A DNA stretch of 64,000 bases from Heligmosomoides polygyrus polygyrus (GCA_947396885.1 OX377205.1:65258969-65322968), one strand, 5' to 3'. Shown: positions 47,801 to 57,760, counted from the first letter of the stretch. Notes: generated from the letters alone by a model not told the origin. Numbers and translations are program-made.

Positions 47801-50543
47801 TTTTTATAGGTGAGATTTCTCCCTCTCTGTGTGGAGTCTCTGGAAAACTCTGAAATGATAGGAACTGAGTTTTTTTTCTGTGGACCCATATGGGTTGGTT
47901 AAAGTTGCACTTAGAAAAGAATCTCTTGCAGTGATTACGCAGGAGCTTTGCGTGCTCCTGCACGAGCTCCTGCGTAAGCGTCAAGAGGCTATGATGAGAG
48001 CTTTTTTTCATGATCTCAGCTTTCATATCACAATTGATGGACCGTTTTATTGTAGTGGCACGTAATGTGTGGCCACCCTAACCAAATTCTATCACTTCAT
48101 TGGATTTAACGGTTTCTGTTCTTGCCTTGTCAAAATTCGTGCTTCAGGCCTGGAGAATTGAGCTCGACAATCGTCAACGCTGGGAGAACCCGCTGATTGG
48201 TTGGTGTAGCACGTGAGTTCAGCTCTTTCTCATTGAAGCGGATTCACCGTCATGCTTCCTTTTGACATTGAAAAACGACAGCTTACTTTATTACAGAGCA
48301 TGCGCGTCAAAATCGCTTTTTTCCAAAATGTGAAAATTTTGGGTGCCGTGAAAATTTTGGGTGCCTACATTGCAGTGCTGCGCTGTCGTGGTCTAGTTGA
48401 TTCGTTGATCGCTCTCTAAACTTGGTTTCGTTTCCAATAGTCTAATAGTAAATTGTAACCAGTTTCAACTGTTTGCTCACGTGACGTATTCGTCTCTTTT
48501 TCGTGTTAGGGTGTACGGTGAGTCTTCCGCGCTAAACCAAGCATAAAATCCTTCGCGGAACGGAGACGCTTGGCATTGCAAGAGGAGCGTTTCATTTTGT
48601 CCCAGCACTTTCAAGCAAGACATGCTATTATAGTTTTTGACCACCAGTTGCTCTGTGTAAATTATAGCCGCCATGAACAAGGGAGACATCAGCTACAGGA
48701 GATGTAGGATCAAGGAGTTCACATTTAACATAGGTGCATTTACTAGTAACCTTGTGGTGGAGGAGCGAACTAGTAAGCGCATGGTACAAGATTTTGCTTC
48801 CGGTCATGTGCAGATCTTTGCAGTTATCTTAGCGCGTTAGCGCGAAAAGTTTGTTTATGCTTGTTTTCAGTTTCAGCGCTAGTAGACCCTACGATGGCAT
48901 GAGTCACTTCTCGTTAGAAGGGGCGAACTTTTGTTGTTTATCTGTTTTCCAAATTCTCTGTGATCCGGAAATGGCAATATAAAGGGTTTTCGGGAGAAGC
49001 TAGCACTGAAACTGAAAGGAAGCATAAATACCTTTGGTGATGCTCACAGTGGACAAATTGCGCAGCTCCGCACGTAGCAGTGAACCGAACTGTCTAGTTT
49101 CGGCCGCTGTCCATTCACACTTGCAAACACCTTCACTTTGAGCTTCTGTAACTTTTGTCTCCCCTGCTGGTGGCAGCTATGATTTGCTCAAAGCTTACAG
49201 CATTCAGAGAGTTTTCGAACGGCTTAGGTCACTTTGAAGTATTTATTGGGGGGTGGGGGCAAAAGTAATGAGACACCCCATGCCGTGTCCATATATCTCG
49301 TGGTCTGGTTTCGTGCTTATCGTATTTGTATGTTTGTATGCTACTTACTGAAGCCAACCTGAGAAGTTACCATTTCCGCCCTTTCCAGAAGCATGCCAAA
49401 ATCCCCAGCCTGTCTCATGCCGAAACCCCAGTCTGACGAGTCGACCTGTGTCGCGCAAATCTCGCCCAATTCCCAACCCCGAGCAGCCTGGGCTCAATAT
49501 TCACGCAAGATGAGAAGTACGTCTTCTACCTTAACCCTGCCAAGCAGCGAGTCTGGGTGAGGCCTGGTGAATTGTTACCGACCTTCGTTCGGCGAGATGT
49601 TCACGGCGAGAAGCATCTTTGGAGCTTTTGGGTCTGCGCCCATGGAACTGTTTACCGGAGGCTGTTTCCCAAGAGCACCGCGATGAACTCCAAGGCCATG
49701 GTGAACGAAATAGAGGAGATGGGCCGGCGACTCGCTCTTATTCATTCGCAGCGCTTCAAGAAGGTTCTCCTCTTCGACAACGTCGCACCCCATCGGGAAC
49801 AAGTAAGCACGGATAAGCTTGGCCAGCTGGGCTACGTTCACATGCCTCACCCACCGTATTCGCTGGACATCTCTCCATGCAACTACCACTACTACTTGAG
49901 CCTACAGGACTTCCTAGTCGGAAGGGACACAAGAACCCAAGCAGTCCTTGACAACCATATCGAGCAGTTGATCAACACCAGGCTCAAGCAGTTCTGGAGG
50001 GATGGGATCAGGAAGTTGGCTGAGCGATGGCAGCAAGGTCCTTGCCCTTAATGGCAAATACACTACTCAGCATCGTTGAGTTGTAATTGAGTTATAAGGA
50101 GATGAAGATTTTTTTTCATTTTGTCTCATTACTTTTCGCCCCCCTAATAGTAATGTTTCCTCCCGACTTCCATGATAACTGTCCCCTATCACATGTTACG
50201 GCGACGAGCGTTATTTGGTAAACTTTACACAAAATCTAGAAGAAAGAAACCTGAGGAAGCATAAAGATAGAATCACCAGCACATTTCAGAGGAGATCCTT
50301 TGTCGAACATATCGATGAATCTAAAGTTTGCGAGCAAGGAGGATGCTATAGCCTTTTGTGAGAAGAACAGATGGACATACGAAATAGAGGTAAACCTAAG
50401 CAGTTTATGAACCATTTGTTGCGTCCATTTACTGACTTTTTGAACTCGATGCCTTTCAGAAAGAGCAAGTTCGCCATATAACTCCAAAAAGTTATGGATC
50501 GAACTTCTCGTGGAACAAGAAGACGCGCATCAGCACGAAGTAG
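38826..50543 (+). CDS. NDUFS4: NADH dehydrogenase iron-sulfur protein 4 (complex I subunit, 173 aa, 5 exons)
   Basis: NDUFS4 is an accessory subunit of the peripheral arm of mitochondrial complex I, needed for assembly of the NADH-oxidising module. In C. elegans the orthologue is lpd-5. Exons: 38826-38966, 39035-39166, 48148-48212, 50290-50389 and 50460-50543. All junctions are GT/AG and in phase. Landmarks: N-terminal [20 protein letters not shown] (basic, mitochondrial-targeting type), [60 protein letters not shown] plus AFCEKNRW, and the C-terminal [12 protein letters not shown] to a TAG stop. Length matches the family (about 175). The ATG follows directly on GTTCAG (38821-38825), a likely spliced-leader acceptor. 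Intron 2 is 8981 bp and full of repeats; intron 4 holds a mariner. Confidence 0.95.
39260..39315. repeat. Short hairpin in NDUFS4 intron 2
   Basis: ATAACACCTCC at about 39267 pairs with GGAGGTGTTAT at about 39299, with a loop of about 20 nt. It may be the remnant of a miniature inverted-repeat element. Confidence 0.5.
39320..40560. other. NDUFS4 intron 2, no feature recognised
   Basis: The only frame of note (40167-40370, 67 codons) matches nothing I know and lacks exon-like boundaries in phase with NDUFS4. Confidence 0.4.
40580..41600 (+). repeat. Tandem array of a 281-bp tRNA-like SINE unit (four tRNA-like segments)
   Basis: tRNA-like segments lie at 40591-40665, 40871-40945, 41152-41226 and 41433-41507. 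The last three units are a strict 281-bp period: the frames at 40785-41015, 41066-41296 and 41347-41577 translate identically. The first segment belongs to a slightly different subfamily (GCTAGGGTTTTGATCGCAAC), which reappears at 63.35 kb. Each unit carries A- and B-box-like pol III promoter sequence and a spacer with CCCGGATACGGG. The array lies inside NDUFS4 intron 2 in the sense direction. Confidence 0.85.
41830..42250. repeat. Inverted-repeat element with GGTCACC inside its arms (possible third relative)
   Basis: TATGTACGAATGGTCACCGC at about 41840 is repeated inverted at about 42225-42244 (GCGGTGACCATTCGTACATA). The arms go on imperfectly inward through GC-rich sequence (GACGCGGCGG against CCCGCGACGG). 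The GGTCACC core recalls the elements at 11.4 and 31.7 kb, but similarity beyond the core is weak, so family membership is uncertain. Confidence 0.5.
42905..43155 (-). repeat. SINE-like repeat, third family, copy 2
   Basis: On the minus strand it matches the units at 14.6 kb and 61.4 kb. It ends in GGGATGCGCCACGCATTCTA (plus-strand reading, about 42915) and includes the TTTGGCCTATACAATAACG and GTGCGCTT-type blocks. It lies just outside the 3' end of RTE copy 2. Confidence 0.5.
43275..45960 (-). mobile_element. RTE-type retrotransposon, copy 2 (defective), in NDUFS4 intron 2
   Basis: This element is antisense to NDUFS4. The 5' leader (45960 back to about 45600) matches bases 1-300 of the window closely; the endonuclease start [10 protein letters not shown] is at 45545. 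The endonuclease is frameshifted around 45200. The RT is more heavily deleted than in copy 1: at about 44080 the sequence passes from [10 protein letters not shown] straight to [16 protein letters not shown], removing the fingers, palm and the FADD box. The C-terminal thumb survives in pieces to about 43330. The 3' tail contains ATCACCTTTATCAC, the complement of the copy 1 tail repeats. Confidence 0.85.
45102..45545 (-). pseudogene. APE endonuclease fragment of RTE copy 2
   Basis: Starts [13 protein letters not shown] and includes [11 protein letters not shown] and [12 protein letters not shown]. In copy 1 the catalytic block reads GLTETRRHH. A frameshift near 45345 and another before 45180 split it; the downstream part ([13 protein letters not shown]) is in the frame covering 44813-45271. 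Confidence 0.75.
45965..48145. other. NDUFS4 intron 2, right part, no gene seen
   Basis: Mostly AT-rich sequence with short frames on both strands. The frame 47763-48026 (minus) is low in recognisable content. At 47940-47975 CAGGAGCTTTGCGTGCTCCTG forms a small self-complementary segment. Confidence 0.4.
48325..48367. repeat. Short direct repeat in NDUFS4 intron 3
   Basis: GTGAAAATTTTGGGTGCC occurs twice in a row, 19 bp apart. Confidence 0.6.
49244..50149 (+). mobile_element. Internally truncated mariner, 902 bp, in NDUFS4 intron 3
   Basis: Element 49246-50147 is flanked by TA on both sides (49244-49245 and 50148-50149). The inverted termini are TTGGGGGG...GCAAAAGTAATGAGACA on the left and TTAGGGGGGCGAAAAGTAAT plus GAGACA on the right. 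Only the catalytic half of the transposase remains; at 0.9 kb it lacks about 0.4 kb, which would be the DNA-binding half. It sits between NDUFS4 exons 3 and 4. Confidence 0.85.
49491..50051 (+). pseudogene. mariner transposase catalytic half with an altered third acidic residue
   Basis: From about 49497 the frame reads [20 protein letters not shown] (first Asp in QDEKY), then [13 protein letters not shown] (second Asp) and [13 protein letters not shown], then [13 protein letters not shown] near the end. The second Asp and the Asn in SPCN are 34 residues apart, so Asn takes the place of the third catalytic Asp (DD34N). No HTH domain is present upstream. The frame is open to TAA at 50049-50051 but the protein should be inactive. 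Confidence 0.85.
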
Positions 50544-50749
50544 AGCCCTGAGAATAGAGAAATTTTGTAGTGTGCATGTCGGCTGATAACAACAATAAAG
50601 GTTTAGGCGGTCTTGGTGTTCTACATTGCTTTGAAGTCGTTATGTTGGTTCCAATGAATACATCGCATTAGTCAATAATACATTAGTATTGTTTATAATT
50701 TATCCCATTGTTTATAATTTAATGTTCCAGTTCTTTTGTTCAGCCGGAC
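50544..50749 (+). promoter_or_regulatory. Intercistronic region with poly(A) signal and acceptor (probable operon junction)
   Basis: After the NDUFS4 stop (50541-50543) come AATAAA at 50594-50599 and then, about 145 bp on, TTCTTTTGTTCAG ending at 50743. That is 6 bp before the ATG of the SS18-like gene. A 3'-end signal followed within 100-150 bp by a trans-splice acceptor is how nematode operons are organised, so the two genes are probably co-transcribed and separated by SL2-type trans-splicing. Confidence 0.65.
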
Positions 50750-53700
50750 ATGTCACTAGCCTTCGCGCCTCCTGAGATACGTCAAGGTGTACCAGACCAT
50801 CGCAGTACAGTTCAGGCGCTTCTGAATGAGAACTCATCGTTGATAAAGTCGATCAGGGATTATCTGAGCATGGTAAGTCTCGCAAACGATACACGTGCTT
50901 CATTTTGTAACGAATACTGGATCTCTGGTCACTTCAGGGACGTACGGAAGATGCCGCAAAGTACCAGCAGCTTTTGCACAGAAATCTTATTCACCTGGCT
51001 CAAGCTGCTGACCAGTCACTTCTCTCTCAGCTGAAGGTAACATTTTCTCTTCCCATCAAAAAAGACTTAACAGTAGCCAGAAATTTTTTGCTGGTTGCTT
51101 CTTGAATAGTTTTCGAGGGTGCGTATTTAGTTAGTCGTTTATATACTATACAAGGTCACGAAAACGCCATCTAGGAAGGATAGAAATATCCACCTAAGAA
51201 GGGCAGAAATACAAGTGTTACATTTAGAAAAAAATCAAAGGTTTGTGATCGCGTTAACAAATGGAATGTCTTAGGCCTAAGTAATGCTCCCGCAGACACT
51301 CTTGTGGCACGGTCGCGACAGGTTGTCGGTGCAACGTAGATGTGGCGGGCTGCGATGAGGGTTCAAGTGCGGGGTCCGGGCTCCAGAGGAATTCCGCTAG
51401 AGTATACCATGGGCCTTACGGTACGCTCGAATGACGGGAACGAATTCTATGCGAAGATTCTCCACTCCCCATGAAGCAAAAAAAAAGTGTTTTGTTTTTA
51501 GTCTCTTAGTCCTTTAGATCAGGGAGTAAGACACTCAAAGCTTCCTACGTCTAACGGTAGTTAACGATCCGCAGGCGCAAGCTCGCCAAGCAGATGCGTG
51601 GCCCTCTCGACGATGCCTGGGTGGAACAGTGGTAGGCGATCTGCTTCTTGAGGGTTAGGTCGAGGGTTTTAGTGTCTCTCTTTTGTATTTTTACTTTATT
51701 ACTGAGTTTACGGACGACATACGGAAACGACATCTGCACGTGTTTCTTTTTTGGAGTTTGCTATGCTGTTATCTTTTCAGCCCTCCCCTTTGTTAATGCT
51801 TGATGATTCGTCACCATTATCCCAAACGTGTAAAATGGTGATTTATGAAACACCTTTAATCCGAAGTTACACAGTGTTCCTACTATTAAGTTGTTCAAAG
51901 AGTTCTTCGCCGTTCCTGGGATTTAATGAAGGAGTTTACCGAGGCATCTCTCAAGTTGTTCCCTATTGTCGAACTGCTCCTCCTGCAAATGGCTGAACAA
52001 GGAAAGAAACAGATGGTAGTCCGTTGGAGAAAAGTCCAATGAATACGATGTATGGGCCAGAGCATGCCATTCGAAACACGAGTTTTTTTTAGTATCCCTT
52101 GCAACGTGTAGACGTGTGGTGTCGTGAAAAAGAAGATCTTGTCTTGTTTCTCACGAAGAGCTGCTTCAACGCGATCCAATGCCTGTAGTGGACATAGCTA
52201 GTGACAGTAGTGTTTCCAGCTCCCAGTGAATGACTCTTTTGTGGTTCTGCTGGATACTAAGCGTCACCTTCTCTGCATGTAAGCTCCGCCTTGGGCGTGG
52301 GAATCCTTGGTTCGCCGCGACTGAGTCACTGATGCTTTCGCATGTGGTCAACGTCGACTAACCACTTTTCGTCGGCAGTGCCCACTTTCTCGAGTCAAGA
52401 AAAATCCCTCCGGAAAGTTAACAGAAGTTCATGCATGCTTCACTGCGCGCCTGCAGCTGGTGGCCGCTGAAATCATGACGAACTTTGATGTGGTCAGTTC
52501 ACTAGGAAATTAAGGCATGCATGCAGTCAATCGCGTTTTCAATTTGAAATTTGGAAAAAGTGCACGGGATCTTCGGTCAGCAATCGTATATACAGGGTGG
52601 CTAAAAAATCTATACACTGTTTGAAAGGTGATAACTTTGCTCACAATAAAGGTACTGAGAAAGTTAAAGGCTCATACGAAAGCTTAAAAAAATTGTTTTC
52701 TGACATATGAGCGGTATGGAATGTGCCACGCACTCGTCTGAAATTTTGCGTTTTACGCTCGATTGATTGTGTGTCGCTTGAATACTTGTCATAACTTCTT
52801 TACAAAGGGTCCGGGTATGATTGATATGTGTTTCCTTTAAGGTTTAAGATCTAAAAACACACTACGTCTTGCCAAAAAATGCAGGGTATCCTAAAAAAAG
52901 GAGGTACTGTTTGAAAGGTTCTAACGTTGCTACTAGTGAAGTTTTTGAAGATGTTTGAGACTCGTATGAAAGCGCAGGGTAACGAGATTTCTGTGGCATG
53001 CAAAAGTCAAGATTGCGTCATGCTCCCGCCTGAAGCCTTGCATTTCAGACTCGATTGATTGCTTGTTGCAATCTAGTTACTACTTGCCCAGATTAACCTT
53101 TGCTGTACTTTTTTCAACGGTTTCCGTTGCCCAATAGCTGCAATTATGCCGGTTAAGCTCAGCTTGAATGTTGCTTCATTAGTTCACAGGATGCGTCTCG
53201 GGAAATGGGGCTTCTGCTCATATTTTAATTGTACAGTCAATAAATTTGGATGTCACGTGTCTTTCACGTGATTGTCAAGTTCTAAACGTTAAAAGAGCAC
53301 AGCACAGGTTAGTCTGGCTAAGTGGTAACTAGATTGTAACAAGCAATCAATCGAGTCTGAACTGCAAGGTTTTAGGAGGGAGAACGACGCAATCTTGACT
53401 TTTTGCACGCCACAGAAATCTCGTCGCCCTGCGCCTTCACATGGTTCTCAAACGTCTTCAAATACTTCACTAGCAGTAATGTTAGAACCTTTCAAATAGT
53501 ACCTCCATTTTTTAGGATACCCTGCATTTTTTGCAAATCGTAGTGTGTTTTTAAGTTTTAAACCTTGAAAGGAGCACAAATTAACCAATACGGTCACTTT
53601 ATAAAGAAATCATAACAAGTATTCAATCGAAAGCAATCAATCGAGTGTAAAGTGCAAACTTCAAGTGTCAGAAAATTTCTATTTTCTCAGGCTTTCATAT

Positions 53701-55008
53701 GAGCTCTTAACTTCTTCAGTACCTTTTCTGTGAGCAAAGTTATCACCTTTCAAACAGTTTATACATCTTTTAGACACCCTGTATTGTCGACAACAAGTTC
53801 TGCTGTGTTGCTATTCAGTTCCCTGCTTTGATATTTGACAGGAATGACCAGTTTACGGGAGAATTGTAAAAAGCATTTGGTTCGTAGACAATCAATCAGA
53901 CCCAAAAATTTGCGGCCTTTGACCGCTGTATAGCGCAATCCCTACTATTTGCCTTTCAGAAAATTTCTATCCTCATTAGCTTTATAATTTGCGCTTTAAA
54001 CTTACATAACTCCTTTTAAACAATGCCACCTTTTTAGATCAGGCCGTACAAAACTTTCTCCTTAATATTTTTCAGAACGGTCACAAGCAACAGCATTTAG
54101 TTGACTGCATTTTTGACGAAATCCAACGATTCAACTGAGATTTAACGAAAATTTGTTGTTAAAACATTCGTAAAAATTAGCGACCAGAATTTAACGCATG
54201 AGATGTGCCACAACCTATCGATGGAAATCGGCGGTGTGCAGGTTTTTGGGTGAGCGTATCGTCCATGTATGAAAGCGTTGAGGCATCACGAATCAAAATC
54301 ACTCATGCTTTTCTACGCTGCATTTTTTTTTGCGTTTTCAACAAAAGTGGTCTATCCGAAAGAGAAACAAGGGATTCTTCAATAGACATGCGGCGGAATT
54401 TCATGATAGAAAAAAAACTGTGAAGCAGCCCGAAGTTTGTAGCGCAATTTGTACTATCGGAAGTTGAAAGAGCTTGGAGTCTACTGTTCGAGTCATAACT
54501 ACACGAGATACGCAGTGCTCCAACGTGTTCGTCTGCGCTGTACCCTCTCCTCCAATCAAGCAAGTTCTCGCCAGAAATGTTCTCTATTCAGGACGAGAAG
54601 GCTCCCAACGACGAACACTCGGCGCAACCGGCTGTGTCATCCGAAAACGTGCCGCCATCTGGAACACCGACGCATTCTGCTGCAACTCCCTCGCCAGCAC
54701 CTCAGTACCAAGCGAAGCCACCACCAGCACAACATCAGCCGACACCGCCTGCGATGATGGCACCACCACCCATGGTGCCGGTCCAGCCACAACCCGCTGC
54801 CGTTCCTCCGACTTCCCAGCCGCAAATGGGCATGCCGATGGGCCCTCCGCAAGGATACGGCTACCCACCGCAGGGCATGCATGCCGGCGCGCAGCCCCCT
54901 CAAGTGATGCCCGGCGGTTACCCGCCTCAGGGCTACGAGCAGCAGATGATGTATCAGCAGCAGCAGGCGCAGGCTCAGCAGCAATCGCAGCAGCAATACA
55001 TCCGTTGA
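50750..55008 (+). CDS. SS18-like: SS18/SSXT-like SWI/SNF (BAF) subunit, about 212 aa, 3 exons
   Basis: SS18 proteins are nuclear coactivators that attach to the BRG1-type ATPase of SWI/SNF. Exons 50750-50872, 50938-51036 and 54592-55008 join in phase 0. Exons 1 and 2 encode the N-terminal SSXT/SNH domain: TVQALLNENSSLIKSIRDYL, then GRTEDAAKYQQLLHRNLIHL and AQAADQSLLSQL. Exon 3 is rich in Gln, Pro, Gly, Tyr and Met (PMGPPQGYGYPPQGMHAGAQ; YEQQMMYQQQQAQAQQQ), equivalent to the QPGY domain, ending IR-TGA. The acceptor at 54591 (TTCTCTATTCAG) was preferred to one at 54573 because it keeps phase. An extra exon in the 3.56 kb intron cannot be excluded. Second gene of a probable operon with NDUFS4. 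Confidence 0.85.
51895..52420 (-). pseudogene. Decayed mariner transposase in an SS18-like intron
   Basis: Reading the minus strand from about 52376, fragments in changing frames line up with mariner order. TADEKWLVDVDHMRKHQ (first Asp, followed by TGA) comes first, then LDRVEAALREKQDKIFFF near 52170. Then TDYHLFLSLFSHLQEEQFDN (third Asp) and REQLERCLGKLL end near 51920. The second Asp block is damaged (FTTPHV where the family has HDNxxPH). Several stops and frameshifts show an old copy. No terminal repeats were found. Confidence 0.75.
52591..53784. mobile_element. Fold-back (palindromic) transposon, 1190 bp, with a nested inner module
   Basis: Element 52593-53782 is flanked by TA (52591-52592 and 53783-53784). 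The left arm CAGGGTGGCTAAAAAATCTA and reversed right arm CAGGGTGTCTAAAAGATGTA begin a pairing that goes on for several hundred bases. A second terminus, CAGGGTATCCTAAAAAAAGG, begins at 52882 and mirrors 53524. Outer and inner modules are paralogous (CTGTTTGAAAGGT, then TAAC-TTGCT, later CTCGATTGATTG in both). The unpaired centre (about 53110-53300) carries a minus-strand transposase scrap (LNRHNCSYWATET). It lies in the SS18-like intron. Confidence 0.8.
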
Positions 55009-55019
55009 GTGGGGACCAT

Positions 55020-55590
55020 GGCGTTCGAATTCGCTACCCGTTGTACATCGGCTTTCCTGTTCTTTAAGTTCATTGTGTAAGTACTGCGTGTAGGAGACCG
55101 AAATACTCCGATCGGTCCATTCTGTGTACTACTCGACGATTAAAAAACAAGTGTTGAGACAGTGTTAGAAACAGTAAAACAATGGTCAGATTAACAATGA
55201 ACATGGTCAGCGCTAGTTCTACATACCACGTGCTCATCACTTTCATTGGTCACCATGATCATAGTCTAATGCTCTAAATAGACTGCTGAGCGGTTCTCTG
55301 AAGAGATGGAGCTCTCGACAACGAAGTAGTAGAACCGCCAGCCGTCGAAAGATCAGCTGCTACCGCCACGCCACCTGCAGCTAACCATAAGTACAGGGTG
55401 AAATCCTCCCCTGGTATCACAAAATCGACCGGTCCTTTGGGTGGTCAAGCACACGATTTGCTGCGGCACCGCGCCGCGTCAACCTCCTGAACTGCCAGGG
55501 TGGAAGTCAGACTTCGTTTTCTTTTTCGAGGACACGCAAGTGACCGCACTTCTTCCCCACAAGCAAAACTGGCACTTTCCACCGTCCGTC
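55020..55590. other. 3' flank of the SS18-like gene
   Basis: Contains the probable 3' UTR. ATTAAAAAACAAG at about 55140 could be a variant poly(A) signal. No further gene seen. Confidence 0.35.
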
Positions 55591-55591
55591 T

Positions 55592-55645
55592 GTGTGTGCG
55601 GTGTGTATGTATGTATATATGTATGCATATATGTATGTAGTAAAA
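55592..55645. repeat. GTAT/GTGT microsatellite
   Basis: An imperfect run of TGTGTG, GTATGTATGTATATATGTAT and GCATATATGTATGTAG units. Confidence 0.75.
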
Positions 55646-56220
55646 CGTGTCGTTCCTGTGAAGTGACCGGCAGGTGAGCGGAGAGCCTGTCGAAGTGACA
55701 CCAACGTGCAAACGCAGGAAACTGGCGAAAATTGGTACGCACTGGCCTGATTCGACAAATGGATGGGGGATTTGATCGGAAGACCAATACCGATTGATAT
55801 TCTCGATCGTTCGCTAGGCGATATTGATTTTCGCCGAGATTCAAACGATCGGGGTGAGAGTCGCGTGAGTATGCTGGACGGAGATCGACTTCACTTCGGG
55901 TGAAGGTATTAGGTATTAGACGTAGTATTAGACGACCAATATCGATCGTATTATCAATTTTTTTCTGTCTGCGCTACTGGGTTTCGCTAAAATGCGACGG
56001 ATAGGGTGGAATATGATGGCTGATAGATGGACTTCTTAGCAAGTGAAAAACAACCGTACCAGCCTTGATCAATACTATCGATTTTTCAACGGAGAAGCCG
56101 TGTGCTAAGAACATTACCGTATCCTATTCTGTGTAATATAATGTAACTAATTTTTCTTCTTTAATGGAGATTAAAAGGCCTCCGGAAGGAACCGAAAAAT
56201 GCCGTGTATATTATACATTC

Positions 56221-56425
56221 TACAGGGTGTCTCAGAATAACGTGATGAAGGTTTTTTAAAAATTGTAACTGTGAAACAACTGACAAGTTTACAAATTAAT
56301 ACATAAATAACAACAACATAGACACTAGGCAACACTATATTCGACTGGATTCGAGGTGGCCCCCTTTGGCGCGAATACAGAAGTCAAAACGCTTGGTGAA
56401 GTCTTTGGCGATGGCCGTAGGTCAT
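56221..56425 (-). mobile_element. Truncated Tc/mariner-type element with one terminus and a transposase C-terminus
   Basis: TA at 56221-56222 is followed by the terminus CAGGGTGTCTCAGAATAACG, of the CAGGGTG type. About 110 bp inside, the minus strand encodes AIAKDFTKRFDFCIRAKGGH plus LE, then a TAG at 56335-56337. A Cys-x-x-x-x-GGH-x-E ending is characteristic of transposases whose catalytic part carries HNCxYW, the same motif as in the fold-back centre at 53.2 kb. The other end is missing. Confidence 0.65.
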
Positions 56426-56429
56426 CTGG

Positions 56430-57590
56430 AGGCAGTCGTTCCCACCTCGTGCGGTATCTCTAAATTAATCTGCTAACTACATGTTTTGTAGGCATTTCTG
56501 CTACGGAATTATCTCCCAATATGGTAGGATTCTTCACGCTAATCACTTGAACCGCTAGTTATTACATTTCGAAGTAGCCATTGTACACAGGGGATGACGC
56601 AGAAGTGTAGCTCTCCGATCTACTCTCCAAAAACAATTAGTTCACATGCAGTGAAAACACCCAAGATGCGATGCGTCAGAAGCAGAATTCTTGACAGCAA
56701 CTCTGGCAGAAATAATGTGTTCAATCGTGGCTGCTTCTCATTCTGTTGTTGTCCATTTGTTTGTCAAACTGATTGGGCCGGAGCCACTAACTCCTCTTTC
56801 TAGCTCCTCGTGGCTGAACAGCCCTTACGATTAGGTCCTTCTCGTTTGACAATTATGAGGAGCACCGCATCCTTGATGCATACTTAAAGTCGAACCGACG
56901 GACTAGTGGACAATCACTGGGATCCTGTCGCCTACGACTAACGCACAGCAAGTACGAGAGCAGCCCACCCAACTTGGCCGACGACACATCGATCTGATCT
57001 GATCACTTATCGTCGAAGAAGCCAAGAACTCCGTATACCTCTCACTTGCATGAGCTACTTCGACTTGTTGTGCGATGCCGGCCGCGAGTTCATCCTGCCT
57101 GCAGTGCATCTGACGCTTTACGAACTGTTTCTGATCCTCAAACCTTGATCAACCTCTAATACCTCCCTTACACGGTTGCTCCCGTTTACTGCATGGCTCG
57201 CTTGGATTGCATGCACATTTTGCTTTCTAAATGTTAGGGTTGATGCAGTCAAGGTTATGCCAAAAAGTCTCAACATACAAGTAAGAAGATCTGTCTATGA
57301 CTGCAGCATCCTACCCGAAGAGCGGATTGGATTTCACAAGAATTTCTCCACGATTCGCAAAATGAGTGCGGCTATGAAAACTAAAGGGAAGACGGGTTAA
57401 ATTTTCGGAGCACGAAGTCATGAATATAAGACGGTTTCGTTCGGACGAGCATTCAAGGATAGCTGTGAGACTCTCGTATAGACCGTTTGATACCGAACCT
57501 ACCCATATCTCAACTTATTCGTTTTGGGCGCAATGCGGCTTGGGCGCTTGATCATTATTGTCCCCTGACCACTTTCTTAGTGTGTTCCTT
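56430..57590. other. No gene seen
   Basis: Short frames on both strands only; no domain or terminal repeat recognised. Confidence 0.35.
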
Positions 57591-57760
57591 AGTATACTGT
57601 CCTGGGCGCGTGGTGGCGCAGTCGGAGGAAGTACCGGATGTTGTGTGCACCCAACTCCAGGTTCCTTCGACGAATTGGTGCCGACTTGCCTGGGAAGGAT
57701 AACGTGTCCATCGGCTGAGCAGTGCATGTCATTCCACGGGTCAAATATGAGTTCGAATTC
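57590..57760 (+). repeat. SINE-like repeat, third family, copy 3
   Basis: GGTGGCGCAGTCGGAGGAAG, GTGTGCACCCAACTCCAGGT, then CCTGGGAAGGATAACGTG and CCATCGGCTGAGC follow the block order of the copies at 14.6 and 61.4 kb. Confidence 0.55.

Noticed and set aside
54474..55067. Overlapping 197-codon and minus-strand frames at 54.5-55.0 kb
   Set aside because: Shadows of the repetitive QPGY exon; only the frame ending at 55008 joins in phase with the SSXT exons.
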